Positions 51,481-60,511 of a stretch of 64,000 bases of DNA are shown piece after piece. Origin of the DNA: Luteirhabdus salina (GTDB lineage: Bacteria; Bacteroidota; Bacteroidia; Flavobacteriales; Flavobacteriaceae); NCBI GenBank assembly GCA_025384855.1, contig JALAHT010000001.1:687064-751063 (forward strand), given 5' to 3'. Position numbers and translations under genes: made by a program. The stretch's first letter is position 1, and the number at the start of each line of letters is the position of its first letter. The notes under the pieces are model-generated. The model searched no databases. It had not been told where the DNA came from and saw only the letters and a list, made by a program, of their open reading frames with translations.

Positions 51481-51948
51481 TTAGAAGGGCAGATCGTCGT
51501 CATCCTCATCATGTATCGGTTGCGATTGTGGCTGCGATTGTGGTTGCTGTGAGCGCTGTTGCTGCGAGGCTTGCGATTGTGACGATCCTTGAGCCGACAT
51601 GCCCTCTTCACCCTTAGGTGTTAGGAACGTAAACTCTGAGCACTGAATCTCGGTGCTATAACGGTCGCGCCCTTGGTCGTCCTGCCATTTTCGGGTCTTC
51701 AGGCGACCTTCAATATACACCTTATCGCCTTTTTTCAGGTATTTTTCACAGATTTCGGCGGCCTTATTGCGCACCACTATATTGTGCCACTCGGTATTGG
51801 TTACCCGTTCGCCGGTGGTTCTATTCGTATACGTTTCATTCGTGGCCAACGGAAAACGCCCGATGCTTCCACCGCCATCAAAATAGTGCATTTTCACATC
51901 ATCTCCGGTGTGGCCGATAAGCATTACTTTATTTAAAGTTCCATTCAT
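51481..51948 (-). CDS. ssb: Single-stranded DNA-binding protein
   Basis: 155 residues: OB-fold (1-110; NKVMLIGHTGDDVKMHYF, NTEWHNIVVRNKAAEICEKYLKKGDKV), a Gln/Ser-rich linker and the acidic tip DDDDLPF that recruits repair and replication proteins. It sits in the conserved mutY-ssb-gldE-gldD order of Bacteroidota. Confidence 0.96.
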   Translation of the reverse strand: MNGTLNKVMLIGHTGDDVKMHYFDGGGSIGRFPLATNETYTNRTTGERVTNTEWHNIVVRNKAAEICEKYLKKGDKVYIEGRLKTRKWQDDQGRDRYSTEIQCSEFTFLTPKGEEGMSAQGSSQSQASQQQRSQQPQSQPQSQPIHDEDDDDLPF

Positions 51949-52000
51949 ATCAAAAGTGTCTTTGGCAAAGGTAGGATTTGTACCTTAAATATACTGAAAT

Positions 52001-53065
52001 TTAGCTGTTGAAGACTGAAAATTCCTCTATAAAGTTTTGAATGAGCACTGGCACTGGATAGTCGTGAATGTTTTGTATTGAAATACCGTTGTGTACCTTC
52101 GCAACCCGAACAATCCAAAACTTTGCGTACAAATGTTGGTGTGAAAGCTTATGAACGATCTCCTTTTGCCGAAATTCATTTATTTCAAGTGAAGCATAGT
52201 CGTCCGTTATTCTTTGGAATTGTTCATTTTTCTGAAGCCTTTTTTCGCTTACAGTTTTCGACGTCTCCACCAAGGGGAATTCATATAGGTTTTGCCAGAT
52301 TCCCTTTCCGGTTCTTTGTTGAAGCAGGGTTTCGCCTTCATCGGAAATAAACACTAGGTAGTTGAAGTATCGTTTTTTAACTTTTTGCTTCTTCAGTTTT
52401 ACGGGCAATTCGGAAACAGCATCCTGTTGAAACGCACTGCAACCGTCCTTCAAAACACAGATGTCACAATCAGGATTTTGGGGAACGCATTGTCGCGCAC
52501 CAAATTCCATGATGGCTTGATTGAAGGTTCCCGGCTGATCTTCATCCAATAGCTCTTGAGCCAACTGCTTAAAACGTTTGACACCCTTCGGCGTATTGAT
52601 AGGGGTTGCATCGGCAAACAAGCGTGAAAGGACGCGGTATACATTGCCATCGACTACCGCTACCGGTTCTTCATAACAGATAGAAGCAATGGCGCTAGCG
52701 GTATAGTCGCCTACTCCTTTTAGCGCTAACAGTTCTTTATAATTAGGAGGGAAGGTTCCTTGAAGTTCTTCCGACACATATTGGGCAGCGGTATGAAGGT
52801 TTCGGGCACGTGAATAATAGCCAAGGCCCTGCCAGAGCTTGAGTACTTTTTCCTGTGAAGCATCCGCAAGATGCGAAACCGTTGGGAATTCCTCTAAAAA
52901 TGTTTCATAATACGGAAGTCCTTGTGCTACACGGGTTTGCTGTAGGATTACTTCAGAAAGCCAGACCGGATAGGGATCTTTGGTTTGTCGCCAAGGCAAA
53001 TCTCTTTTATGAATTAAGTACCAATTAATTAGGCTTTTGGCAATATTTTTGTAATTATTGGGCAT
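52001..53065 (-). CDS. mutY: A/G-specific adenine glycosylase
   Basis: 354 residues. HhH-GPD glycosylase with LALKGVGDYTASAIASICY and VAVVDGNVYRVLSRLF (catalytic Asp), the iron-sulphur loop C-x6-C-x2-C-x5-C (CVPQNPDCDICVLKDGC) and a C-terminal NUDIX-like domain that reads 8-oxoG. It removes A paired with 8-oxoG. A -7 box TATTTTTG ends only 4 bp before the ATG, so the mRNA may have almost no leader. Confidence 0.95.
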   Translation of the reverse strand: MPNNYKNIAKSLINWYLIHKRDLPWRQTKDPYPVWLSEVILQQTRVAQGLPYYETFLEEFPTVSHLADASQEKVLKLWQGLGYYSRARNLHTAAQYVSEELQGTFPPNYKELLALKGVGDYTASAIASICYEEPVAVVDGNVYRVLSRLFADATPINTPKGVKRFKQLAQELLDEDQPGTFNQAIMEFGARQCVPQNPDCDICVLKDGCSAFQQDAVSELPVKLKKQKVKKRYFNYLVFISDEGETLLQQRTGKGIWQNLYEFPLVETSKTVSEKRLQKNEQFQRITDDYASLEINEFRQKEIVHKLSHQHLYAKFWIVRVAKVHNGISIQNIHDYPVPVLIQNFIEEFSVFNS

Positions 53066-53110
53066 GGCGCAAAAATACCATATATACCATTATTATTTAG
53101 TGGGTTATCC

Positions 53111-53143
53111 TTTGAATAATTGGTAATAAAATATGTATATTTG
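53111..53143 (+). promoter_or_regulatory. Promoter of HU gene
   Basis: A -33 TTTG at 53111-53114 and a -7 box TATATTTG at 53136-53143, 21 bp apart, form a textbook Bacteroidota promoter. The leader of about 50 bp is AT-rich. Confidence 0.75.
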
Positions 53144-53195
53144 CCCCCTTGAAAAAATTAAACCTAATATCTACCTAACTTAAATTTAATAGATC

Positions 53196-53486
53196 ATGAC
53201 GAAAGCAGATATTGTAGCGAAAATTTCCGAAAAAGAAGGCATGGAAAAGGCTGATGTACAAGCAGTTATTGAGACCTTCATGGAAACAGTAAAAGATTCT
53301 CTTGAGAGTGGCGATAATGTATATCTTCGTGGTTTTGGAAGCTTTATTATTAAGAAAAGAGCTGAGAAAACTGGAAGAAATATTTCTAAAAACACTACGA
53401 TCAAGATTCCAGCACATAATATTCCAGCCTTCAAACCTGCAAAAGTATTTGTAGAAGGCGTTAAAAGCAACGTAGAAGTTAAGTAA
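53196..53486 (+). CDS. HU-family DNA-binding protein
   Basis: 96 residues: an HU/IHF fold with MTKADIVAKISEKEGMEKAD, VYLRGFGSFIIKKRAEKTGR and IKIPAHNIPAFKPAK. It bends DNA and compacts the nucleoid. It has a strong promoter and precedes a tiny basic-protein gene and rng, a common order in Bacteroidota. Confidence 0.95.
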   Translation: MTKADIVAKISEKEGMEKADVQAVIETFMETVKDSLESGDNVYLRGFGSFIIKKRAEKTGRNISKNTTIKIPAHNIPAFKPAKVFVEGVKSNVEVK

Positions 53487-53501
53487 AAAGATTAATAACC
53501 T

Positions 53502-53525
53502 ATCCCGCTCTCTCGGGGGCGGGAT
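53502..53525 (+). terminator. Hairpin after HU gene
   Basis: Stem ATCCCGC/GCGGGAT with a 10-base loop, followed by only three T. It may be a partial terminator that lets some transcription pass to the small basic-protein gene. Confidence 0.55.
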
Positions 53526-53545
53526 TTCTAAAAACAGATGACAAT

Positions 53546-53638
53546 ATGCCAAGTGGTAAAAAAAGAAAACGTCATAAGGTAGCGACGCACAAGCGTAAGA
53601 AAAGAAGACGCGCGAACCGTCACAAAAAGAAAAAGTAG
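53546..53638 (+). CDS. AURKAIP1/COX24-domain small basic protein
   Basis: A 30-residue protein beginning MPSGKKRKRHKVATHKRKKR and ending in Lys, with 20 of 30 residues Lys, Arg or His. It fits the AURKAIP1/COX24-domain family (mitochondrial ribosome protein mS38 relatives) which in bacteria are tiny ribosome-associated proteins. Its position between HU and rng is typical of Bacteroidota. It is too short for most gene finders. The stop codon lies inside the stem of a terminator. Confidence 0.85.
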   Translation: MPSGKKRKRHKVATHKRKKRRRANRHKKKK

Positions 53639-53655
53639 TTTTCATACTACTTTTT
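53630..53655 (+). terminator. Terminator overlapping the small gene's stop codon
   Basis: Stem AAAAAGTAGT/ACTACTTTTT with a six-base loop; the 5' arm includes the TAG stop of the small gene. Ribosomes finishing the gene would cover the arm, so translation could affect termination. Confidence 0.7.
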
Positions 53656-53808
53656 TCGTTTAAGGAAATTCCTTTTACGCTCTTTGAAATTTGAAGTCGG
53701 ACACCTCTTACCTTAAGGTTATAGCCGATTTCTACAGGTATATTAAAAATCCTGTGACAAATTAAAGTTTAATCCATTCCGCATTATGCGGGACTAAAAT
53801 CATGTAAC

Positions 53809-55350
53809 GTGAGCTACGAATTATTTATTAGATCCAGTTCACAAGAAGTTGATTTTGCCCTTTTAAAAGATGGAAGACTACTCGAATTACACAAGGAGGA
53901 AGAAGATAACAATTTTACGGTAGGCGATGTATTTCTCGCTAAAATCCGTAAAACGGTACCTGGTCTAAACGCAGCCTTCGTCAATGTTGGCTACGAAAAG
54001 GATGCATTTTTGCATTATCATGACCTTGGACCGAAGATTCCTTCCCTTTTGAAATTCGTAAAACGTGTAAGCACAGGTAAACTTAAAGACTATTCTTTAA
54101 AGAATTTTCCCTTTGAAAAAGAGATTGATAAGAACGGCACTATCAATAATGCCTTAAAATCGAATCAATCTATTCTGGTACAGATCGTAAAAGAACCGAT
54201 ATCCACAAAAGGTCCGCGAATTAGCAGCGAGCTATCCATCGCAGGCCGGTATATCGTATTGGTACCCTTTTCAGATCGCGTTTCCGTTTCCCAAAAGATA
54301 AACTCTAAAGAGGAGAAGGACCGATTGAAAAGACTGGTAACCAGTATAAAACCGAAAGGATTCGGCGTTATTATACGAACGGTAGCAGAGGGCAAAAAAG
54401 TAGCTGAACTGGATAGAGATTTACAAAATCTTATGGATCGCTGGACAGCGATGTGTAAAAAGCTACGGGGAGCGCACCACCCCAGCAAGGTGCTAAGCGA
54501 GTTAAATAGAGGCGCCTCTATCATTCGCGATGTGTTTAATGACGACTTCACTGCCATTCATATCGATGATGAAGCCCTTTATACTCAAATAAAAGATTAT
54601 GTGCAGTCCATTGCACCTGATAAAGAAAACATTGTCAAGTATTACAATAGCAAAGTTCCCTTGTTCGAAAAACACGGAATCGAGCGCCAGATAAAAACTT
54701 CCTTCGGAAAGACCGTATCGGGAAGTAAAGGTACTTACTTGGTCGTTGAGCATACGGAAGCCATGCACGTCATTGATGTAAACAGTGGTAACCGTAGCAA
54801 CAAATCGAAAAGCCAAGAGGAAACCGCCCTGGAAGTGAACTTGATCGCCGCCACCGAAGTGGCACGCCAACTACGCCTGCGGGATATGGGAGGTATCATC
54901 GTGGTAGACTTCATCGATATGGGGCATGCCGGAAACCGCAAAAAGCTCTACAATCACCTTCGCGATGAAATGAAGGATGATAGAGCCAAGCATAAGATAT
55001 TACCCCCAAGTAAGTTTGGACTGGTACAGATTACCAGACAACGCGTACGGCCGGAGATGAACATCAAGACCCGGGAGGAAGCTCCTACAGGTGAGGATGG
55101 AGAAATCGAGGCCCCCATAGTGGTCGTTGATAAAATTACCGAAGAGCTAAAACGGCTTTTCAAAAAAGACTATAAAAAGATAACGTTAAACACGCATCCT
55201 TTTATAGCAGCCTTTTTAATAAAAGGTTTTCCATCTGTGCGAACCAAATGGTTCATGGAGCACAAAAAATGGGTGAAAATTCAACCAAGGGATGCTTACA
55301 CGTACCTAGAATATCATTTCTTCGATAAAAACGGGGAAATGATCAAATAA
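53809..55350 (+). CDS. rng: Ribonuclease E/G family protein (RNase G)
   Basis: 513 residues from GTG at 53809, preceded by an ATGTAA. S1 domain with GDVFLAKIRKTVPGLNAAFVNVG, a catalytic core with THLVVEHTEAM-like LVVEHTEAMHVIDVNSG and IIVVDFIDMGHAGNR (metal-binding Asp), and the C-terminal part (KKITLNTHPFIAAFL). The RNase E scaffold tail is absent. It matures and degrades RNA. A small palindrome CCGCATTATGCGG lies in the leader. Confidence 0.93.
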   Translation: MSYELFIRSSSQEVDFALLKDGRLLELHKEEEDNNFTVGDVFLAKIRKTVPGLNAAFVNVGYEKDAFLHYHDLGPKIPSLLKFVKRVSTGKLKDYSLKNFPFEKEIDKNGTINNALKSNQSILVQIVKEPISTKGPRISSELSIAGRYIVLVPFSDRVSVSQKINSKEEKDRLKRLVTSIKPKGFGVIIRTVAEGKKVAELDRDLQNLMDRWTAMCKKLRGAHHPSKVLSELNRGASIIRDVFNDDFTAIHIDDEALYTQIKDYVQSIAPDKENIVKYYNSKVPLFEKHGIERQIKTSFGKTVSGSKGTYLVVEHTEAMHVIDVNSGNRSNKSKSQEETALEVNLIAATEVARQLRLRDMGGIIVVDFIDMGHAGNRKKLYNHLRDEMKDDRAKHKILPPSKFGLVQITRQRVRPEMNIKTREEAPTGEDGEIEAPIVVVDKITEELKRLFKKDYKKITLNTHPFIAAFLIKGFPSVRTKWFMEHKKWVKIQPRDAYTYLEYHFFDKNGEMIK

Positions 55351-55382
55351 CCCTTTTCTTCAGCAATGAAGAGAAATATATC

Positions 55383-55417
55383 AAAACCCTTTCGAGTTTT
55401 TCGGGAGGGTTTTTTTT
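55383..55417 (+). terminator. Terminator of rng
   Basis: Stem AAAACCCT/AGGGTTTT with an inner CGA/TCG, followed by a run of T, 32 bp past the rng stop. Confidence 0.8.
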
Positions 55418-55436
55418 GTTGGTTTTTTCTAGGAAC

Positions 55437-56220
55437 AAAGAAGCAAAGTTTCAAAGAGAAGAGAGAAGAGAAAAAAGAATACAGACCAACGACTACTGAC
55501 TATCGACTGCAATCAAGAGTCAAGATATTTAATTTACGATTTCAGATTTACGATTGTAGATTTTAGAAATATCGACTAAAAAAAAATACTACACCCTACA
55601 CCCTACACCCTTTAGCGTAAAGCATACTGCTTATAGCATATCGCGTCTTCACCGATCACTACTCACTACTGAATACTGAATACTATATTGGCGGGCTGCT
55701 CCGCTCCCACTAGACCTGCCGGGTTGCACCACCCATCCCACCGAAACCCAGCAGGTCCCCCATAGCGCAGAGCACCGGGCTTTCCGCTATATCTTTTTTG
55801 GCGATTGAGGTTTTTATGCTAAGCTTGTCGAGATATTCGAAATCACCAAAAAAGGATGCCGCTGCAATCCCTGCCCGGAATCAGACGCAAAGTAACATAG
55901 TGGCAAAGGCTCAAAGATTCAAAGAGAAGAGAGAAGAGAAAAGAGAAAAAAGAATATAGACTAACGACTATTGACTATAGACTACTGACAAGAGCCAAGA
56001 GCCAAGAGCCAAGAGCCAAGAGCCAAGATATTTAATATACCATTTCAGATTTACGATTCAAGCAACCAACCTCCTACCACCTACATCCTACTACCTTCAG
56101 CCAACAGCGTATAGCTTATTGCTTAGGGCCTACAGCTTCTATTCACCATTCACCATTCACTACTCACTACTCACTACTGACTACCGTCTACAGACTAAGG
56201 ACCACCGACTACCAACTATT
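55437..56220. repeat. Low-complexity intergenic region with direct repeat and tandem repeat
   Basis: An 870-bp gap with no gene. Two related blocks, about 55437-55683 and 55903-56220, share TCAAAGAGAAGAGAGAAGAG, an AACGACTA-type train, AAGATATTTAAT, ATTTCAGATTTACGATT and TCACTACTCACTACTGA words. The second has AAGAGCC five times in tandem (55990-56029). A copy of the second repeat family (CCGCTATATC to GGATGCCGCT, 55775-55880) lies between them. A related train sits at 30902-31080. Confidence 0.7.
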
Positions 56221-56239
56221 TTCCGTACATTTCCCACCC

Positions 56240-56725
56240 ATGAACTACCACATCCATAAAACTTATACCGTTGACGAAGCCAAAGCAAGATTGGAGCAGT
56301 ATTGTGCGTATCGGGAGCGCTGTCATAAGGAAGTGACGCAAAAGCTTCAACAAATGCGGATGATTCCCGAGGCAATCGACCAGGTGCTACTGCACTTATT
56401 GCAACATGACTTTTTGAACGAAACCCGTTTCGCCAAAGCCTTCGCCCGTGGAAAGTTTAAAACCAAGAAGTGGGGAAAATATCGCATCACCCGCGAACTA
56501 AAAGCCAGGGATATTTCAGCCTATAACATTAAAAAGGCATTACAAGAAATCTCGGAAGAAGCGTATAGAAGCACTTTTGAGGAGTTGGTGGCAAAACGGA
56601 TGGAACAGCTTCAAACGGAAACCAATCTTCAGAAAAAGCGAAAAAAACTTACCGATTATTTACTATATCGAGGTTGGGATCGTGAATGGGTGTATCAAAC
56701 CGCATTCAATCTTGAAAAGGGATAG
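56240..56725 (+). CDS. recX: Regulatory protein RecX
   Basis: 161 residues: the three-repeat RecX helical fold (TVDEAKARLEQYCAYRERCH, HDFLNETRFAKAFARGKFK, WGKYRITRELKARDIS, KLTDYLLYRGWDREWVY). It binds and restrains RecA filaments. The gene stands alone between a repeat region and the phosphate transporter. Confidence 0.93.
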   Translation: MNYHIHKTYTVDEAKARLEQYCAYRERCHKEVTQKLQQMRMIPEAIDQVLLHLLQHDFLNETRFAKAFARGKFKTKKWGKYRITRELKARDISAYNIKKALQEISEEAYRSTFEELVAKRMEQLQTETNLQKKRKKLTDYLLYRGWDREWVYQTAFNLEKG

Positions 56726-56896
56726 TTTTTATTCTGCTTAGGAAACGGTACATTTACTAAACTTCAATTAGCTGCCAAATGAGTTTGAAATACCCTTTTT
56801 TGTTTCCCATTCCACGAGTAGAAGTCATAACATTATGATAACATTACACTCAAAAAATAAGGGGATTTTTGTGGCTGTTTAGAACGATTTTAGTGT

Positions 56897-59155
56897 ATGG
56901 ATAACATTTACCTGATCATGCTTGTCGCCTTGGCTATTTTGGCCATTGCAGATTTGGTGGTAGGCGTTAGTAATGATGCGGTTAATTTCTTGAATTCAGC
57001 CATCGGCTCAAAAGCGGTATCGTTTCGGACAATCATGATCGTTGCGAGCATTGGTATTGCCTTCGGAGCCCTTTCTTCGAGTGGCATGATGGAGGTTGCT
57101 AGGAAAGGCATCTTCAATCCCTCACAGTTCTATTTTGATGAAATCATGATCATTTTTATGGCGGTCATGATTACCGATATTCTCCTTTTGGATTTTTTCA
57201 ATAGCCTAGGTTTACCCACCTCAACGACTGTTTCTATAGTGTTTGAACTACTAGGTGCAGCCGTGTGTATGTCGGTTATAAAAATTAACAATAAGGCAAA
57301 CGATGATATCCTCGAATTAGGAAAATACATAAACTCCGACAAGGCTACTGAAATTATTTTAGGAATACTCCTATCTGTTGTTATTGCCTTTACCATCGGA
57401 GCAGTAGTACAATATATATCGCGATTTTTATTGCGGTTCGACTTTAATAAAAGACCGGCTTGGGCAGCCTCTATTTTCGGAGGTATTGCCACGACTGCAA
57501 TCGCCTATTTTATCATTGTGAAAGGCTTAAAAAGCACAGCAATTCTTCCCGAGTCGTTTACGAATTGGGCAAGTGGTAATCTTTGGGAATTCTTAGGGGT
57601 TAACTTTATTGTTTGGACTTTGCTTTCATTCCTAGTAACAAAAGTTTTCGCCACTAATATTTATAAAGTAGTAATCGTTCTAGGAACCTTCGCCCTTGCA
57701 ATGGCATTCGCCGGAAACGATCTAGTGAACTTTATCGGAGTTCCGATGGCAGCCTATAACTCATATCTAGCATGGGTCGATTCCGGAATTGAAGCTACTG
57801 CATTCAGCATGGAAAGCTTGGCGCAAAAGGTTCCTACACAACCCTATCTATTATTACTTGCCGGAGTTGTAATGGTACTTACCCTATGGTTTAGTGAAAA
57901 AGCGCGTCGTGTTGTTAAAACATCGGTCGATCTTTCTCGTCAGGATGAAGCAAAGGAACGTTTTAAGCCAAATTGGTTGGCGCAAAACTTAGTGAGAGGT
58001 GTGATTTTTATAAATCGCGGTATCTCAAGTGTACTTCCTAAATCAGCGAATAAAGCCATCTCAGAAAGATTTAAGCCGACTACGGCCAAAAAAGTGTTGG
58101 ATGAAGATGCACCCGCCTTCGATATGGTTCGTGCGGCCGTAAATCTTATGGTAGCCAGTGTATTGATTTCAATCGCTACCGGTATGAAGCTTCCCCTATC
58201 AACTACCTACGTAACCTTTATGGTTGCGATGGGTACTTCACTTGCTGATAGAGCCTGGGGAACCGACAGTGCCGTATATCGTGTTGCTGGGGTTATCAAT
58301 GTTATAGCAGGTTGGTTTATGACCGCTATAACAGCTTTCACCGCAGCAGCCTTAATGGCTTACTTGCTTTATGCCTTTGGAACCTATGCCCTCTTCGGAC
58401 TATTCGCCTTAGCGATAATCCTTATCGTTCGCAATTATTTGAAGGGAAGACAGAGTGCACAAGAAATAAAAGAGGAGATTCGGTTTAGAAAGGCTGAAAG
58501 TTCTTCAACCCAAGGAGTAATTGAAGAAAGTTCCAATAACGTTTCAACTGTAATGAAACGAGCTGCGAAGCTGCTTTCCTACACTATCGACAGCCTAGGA
58601 CGCCAAGATCTGAAAGGCCTCCGGAAATCGCAAAAACAGGCTAACAAGCTTAGTGACGAAATAGATGAATTAAACAGCCATGTATTTTTCTACATGAAAA
58701 ATGTAGATGACACTTCCGCTGGCGCAAGCCGTTTCTATTTATTGATACAGGATTCACTTAACGACATTGTTCAGTCTTTGACACTAATCAGTAACAGGAG
58801 CTATAAGCACGTTAAAAATGGTCATAAGGGATTGCGTTTCAACCAAATTCGTGACCTAAAAGAAATTGAAGAACGATTGCTATCGCTTTTCAAAGAAGTA
58901 AAGAAGGAATTCGACGATCAAACCCTTGATAACCTTCCTTCCATTATCGATAAGAAAGAAGCTTTCTTAGATTATATTTCTGAAGAAATCGAAAAGCAAA
59001 TCCAACGTACTAAGGAAGAAGAAAGCAGTCCAAAAAACTCACATCTTTATTTCACAATATTGTTAGAATGCAAAGACCTAGTGGAATATACTACCGAATT
59101 GCTTGCACAATATTATAAGGAATATATAAAATCCAAGGAAACGGATATACTGTAA
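56897..59155 (+). CDS. PiT-family phosphate transporter fused to PhoU-like domain
   Basis: 752 residues. The PiT signatures occur twice: GVSNDAVNFLNSAIGSKA near the start and LPLSTTYVTFMVAMGTSLADRAWG in the second half, within about 12 membrane helices to about 510. Residues 540-752 are a PhoU/DUF47-like helical domain (VIEESSNNVSTVMKRAAKLL, FFYMKNVDD). It takes up inorganic phosphate; the PhoU-like tail may regulate it. Its 3' end overlaps the convergent protease gene by 43 bp. Confidence 0.92.
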   Translation: MDNIYLIMLVALAILAIADLVVGVSNDAVNFLNSAIGSKAVSFRTIMIVASIGIAFGALSSSGMMEVARKGIFNPSQFYFDEIMIIFMAVMITDILLLDFFNSLGLPTSTTVSIVFELLGAAVCMSVIKINNKANDDILELGKYINSDKATEIILGILLSVVIAFTIGAVVQYISRFLLRFDFNKRPAWAASIFGGIATTAIAYFIIVKGLKSTAILPESFTNWASGNLWEFLGVNFIVWTLLSFLVTKVFATNIYKVVIVLGTFALAMAFAGNDLVNFIGVPMAAYNSYLAWVDSGIEATAFSMESLAQKVPTQPYLLLLAGVVMVLTLWFSEKARRVVKTSVDLSRQDEAKERFKPNWLAQNLVRGVIFINRGISSVLPKSANKAISERFKPTTAKKVLDEDAPAFDMVRAAVNLMVASVLISIATGMKLPLSTTYVTFMVAMGTSLADRAWGTDSAVYRVAGVINVIAGWFMTAITAFTAAALMAYLLYAFGTYALFGLFALAIILIVRNYLKGRQSAQEIKEEIRFRKAESSSTQGVIEESSNNVSTVMKRAAKLLSYTIDSLGRQDLKGLRKSQKQANKLSDEIDELNSHVFFYMKNVDDTSAGASRFYLLIQDSLNDIVQSLTLISNRSYKHVKNGHKGLRFNQIRDLKEIEERLLSLFKEVKKEFDDQTLDNLPSIIDKKEAFLDYISEEIEKQIQRTKEEESSPKNSHLYFTILLECKDLVEYTTELLAQYYKEYIKSKETDIL

Positions 59156-59913
59156 TCTTCCACTTCCCAGAAACCAAAAAACGCATAATAGTCCAGTAAT
59201 AGGACAATCAAGTTATGAATGAAGTGTACGATCATTCCTAACCATAATGTGTTGTAGCGGTGACGAAGATATCCCAATACCAAGCCGAAAGGGAAAATCC
59301 ATAAAATAGAAAGCAAGGAAAAGTGAACCAGGGCGAAAATAAAGGCCGTGGCGATAATTGTAACATTTGTGTTGGCAACATGCTTCAACTGATTGAATAA
59401 AAACCCACGAAAGGCCAATTCTTCAAATACCGGCGCAACGATACATATGAATATGAATGCCCAAAGAAACGAATGGTCATATTGTATATAGTCGTAGAAA
59501 ATATTATACCCTTCATCAAATAAAAGGTTGTCCAACCAATCCATCCCGTAATATACAGCCACCGCGGTAAAAACTGGGAAGAGTATGCTGAAAAGTAGAT
59601 TTCGCCAATGAATCGTATGTATTCTATATAAGCTAAAAACTCCTTTCAGATCGAAAAAGCAAAAGCCAACGGTAAGTAAAACAAAAACGCCTTCAAGTAG
59701 AAGTTCCTTGAGTAAAGTGACGCTTTCTTCATAAATAAAATATGAAACCATGGCATACACTAGAAAAGTGATATAAAAAGCAATTACCAGCTGTACGCTT
59801 CTCATATCCGTATGCCCTGTTTTTATTGATGTCGGGCGTCCACAGGCGCCACAATAGCGATCTGTTTCCTTTAATGAACTGCCACAACGCTTGCAAATAA
59901 ATTCAGGTTCCAA
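59113..59913 (-). CDS. CPBP intramembrane protease with zinc ribbon
   Basis: 266 residues from TTG at 59913. An N-terminal zinc ribbon (CKRCG, CGACG) is followed by eight membrane helices with the CPBP motifs VFEELAFRGFLFNQL (E-E-x3-R), FALVHFS (F-x3-H) and HFIHN. It converges with and overlaps the phosphate transporter gene (59113-59155). It is 3 bp downstream of the next zinc-ribbon gene, so the two are cotranscribed. Confidence 0.88.
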   Translation of the reverse strand: MEPEFICKRCGSSLKETDRYCGACGRPTSIKTGHTDMRSVQLVIAFYITFLVYAMVSYFIYEESVTLLKELLLEGVFVLLTVGFCFFDLKGVFSLYRIHTIHWRNLLFSILFPVFTAVAVYYGMDWLDNLLFDEGYNIFYDYIQYDHSFLWAFIFICIVAPVFEELAFRGFLFNQLKHVANTNVTIIATAFIFALVHFSLLSILWIFPFGLVLGYLRHRYNTLWLGMIVHFIHNLIVLLLDYYAFFGFWEVEDYSISVSLDFIYSL

Positions 59914-59916
59914 TGC

Positions 59917-60417
59917 TTACTTCAAATTTCTGAGTTGTAGAGCAGAATTGATGCCTTTTGCCAAGTAGGCAATGATTATGACCTTGATAATGATACCGCG
60001 ATAGATAGGCTCGCCCCCAAGCACAACCCCAATCGTAATTAAGGTAAGATATACCAATAAGCCTAATACGAGCGCTATTAAAGGCTTTTGCTGGCTCCAA
60101 TATCCCAAGGCCAAATAGATAATAGCCAAGATGCCGGAGCTGACTAGCGTAGCCATATCATCGTTCACGAAGAAGTGAAACAGACCGTAGAGGAATGAAA
60201 AACCGGCAATTACATACAGGCTGTTTCGGGCAAAACGTATTCGTTTCTGAGCTTCGTCACCCTGTCTCCGTTTCATTACACGTTTTGCATGAAAGGATGA
60301 TTTTTGATCCTCCGTACCATTTTGTGGATAGCCGCAGTCGTTACAGAAAATTTGACCTTCTTCCATGGTAGCCTGACATGCCGAACAGGTCGATTCGGTT
60401 AGTTGAAGTGTGTCCAT
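59917..60417 (-). CDS. Zinc-ribbon membrane protein
   Basis: 166 residues from the ATG at 60417. A zinc ribbon (CSACQ, CNDCG at about 10-27) is followed by a basic linker and four membrane segments. No named family recognised. It pairs with the zinc-ribbon CPBP protease gene, and the shared ribbon suggests the two proteins work together or share a binding partner. Confidence 0.75.
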   Translation of the reverse strand: MDTLQLTESTCSACQATMEEGQIFCNDCGYPQNGTEDQKSSFHAKRVMKRRQGDEAQKRIRFARNSLYVIAGFSFLYGLFHFFVNDDMATLVSSGILAIIYLALGYWSQQKPLIALVLGLLVYLTLITIGVVLGGEPIYRGIIIKVIIIAYLAKGINSALQLRNLK

Positions 60418-60511
60418 ACGTAGTTGAAAAAGCGGAAAGATACTTTTTCTACGCAAAAAAGGAAGACCGAAACCCTCCTTTTTTTGAAATTAACACTAAA
60501 AACAATGTCGG

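Noticed and set aside
53175-53645. Minus-strand frame of 156 codons over HU
   Set aside because: Phe/Tyr-rich antisense reading of the HU and small basic-protein genes.
55990-56029. Tandem AAGAGCC units considered as a CRISPR array
   Set aside because: Seven-base unit with no spacers and no cas genes.
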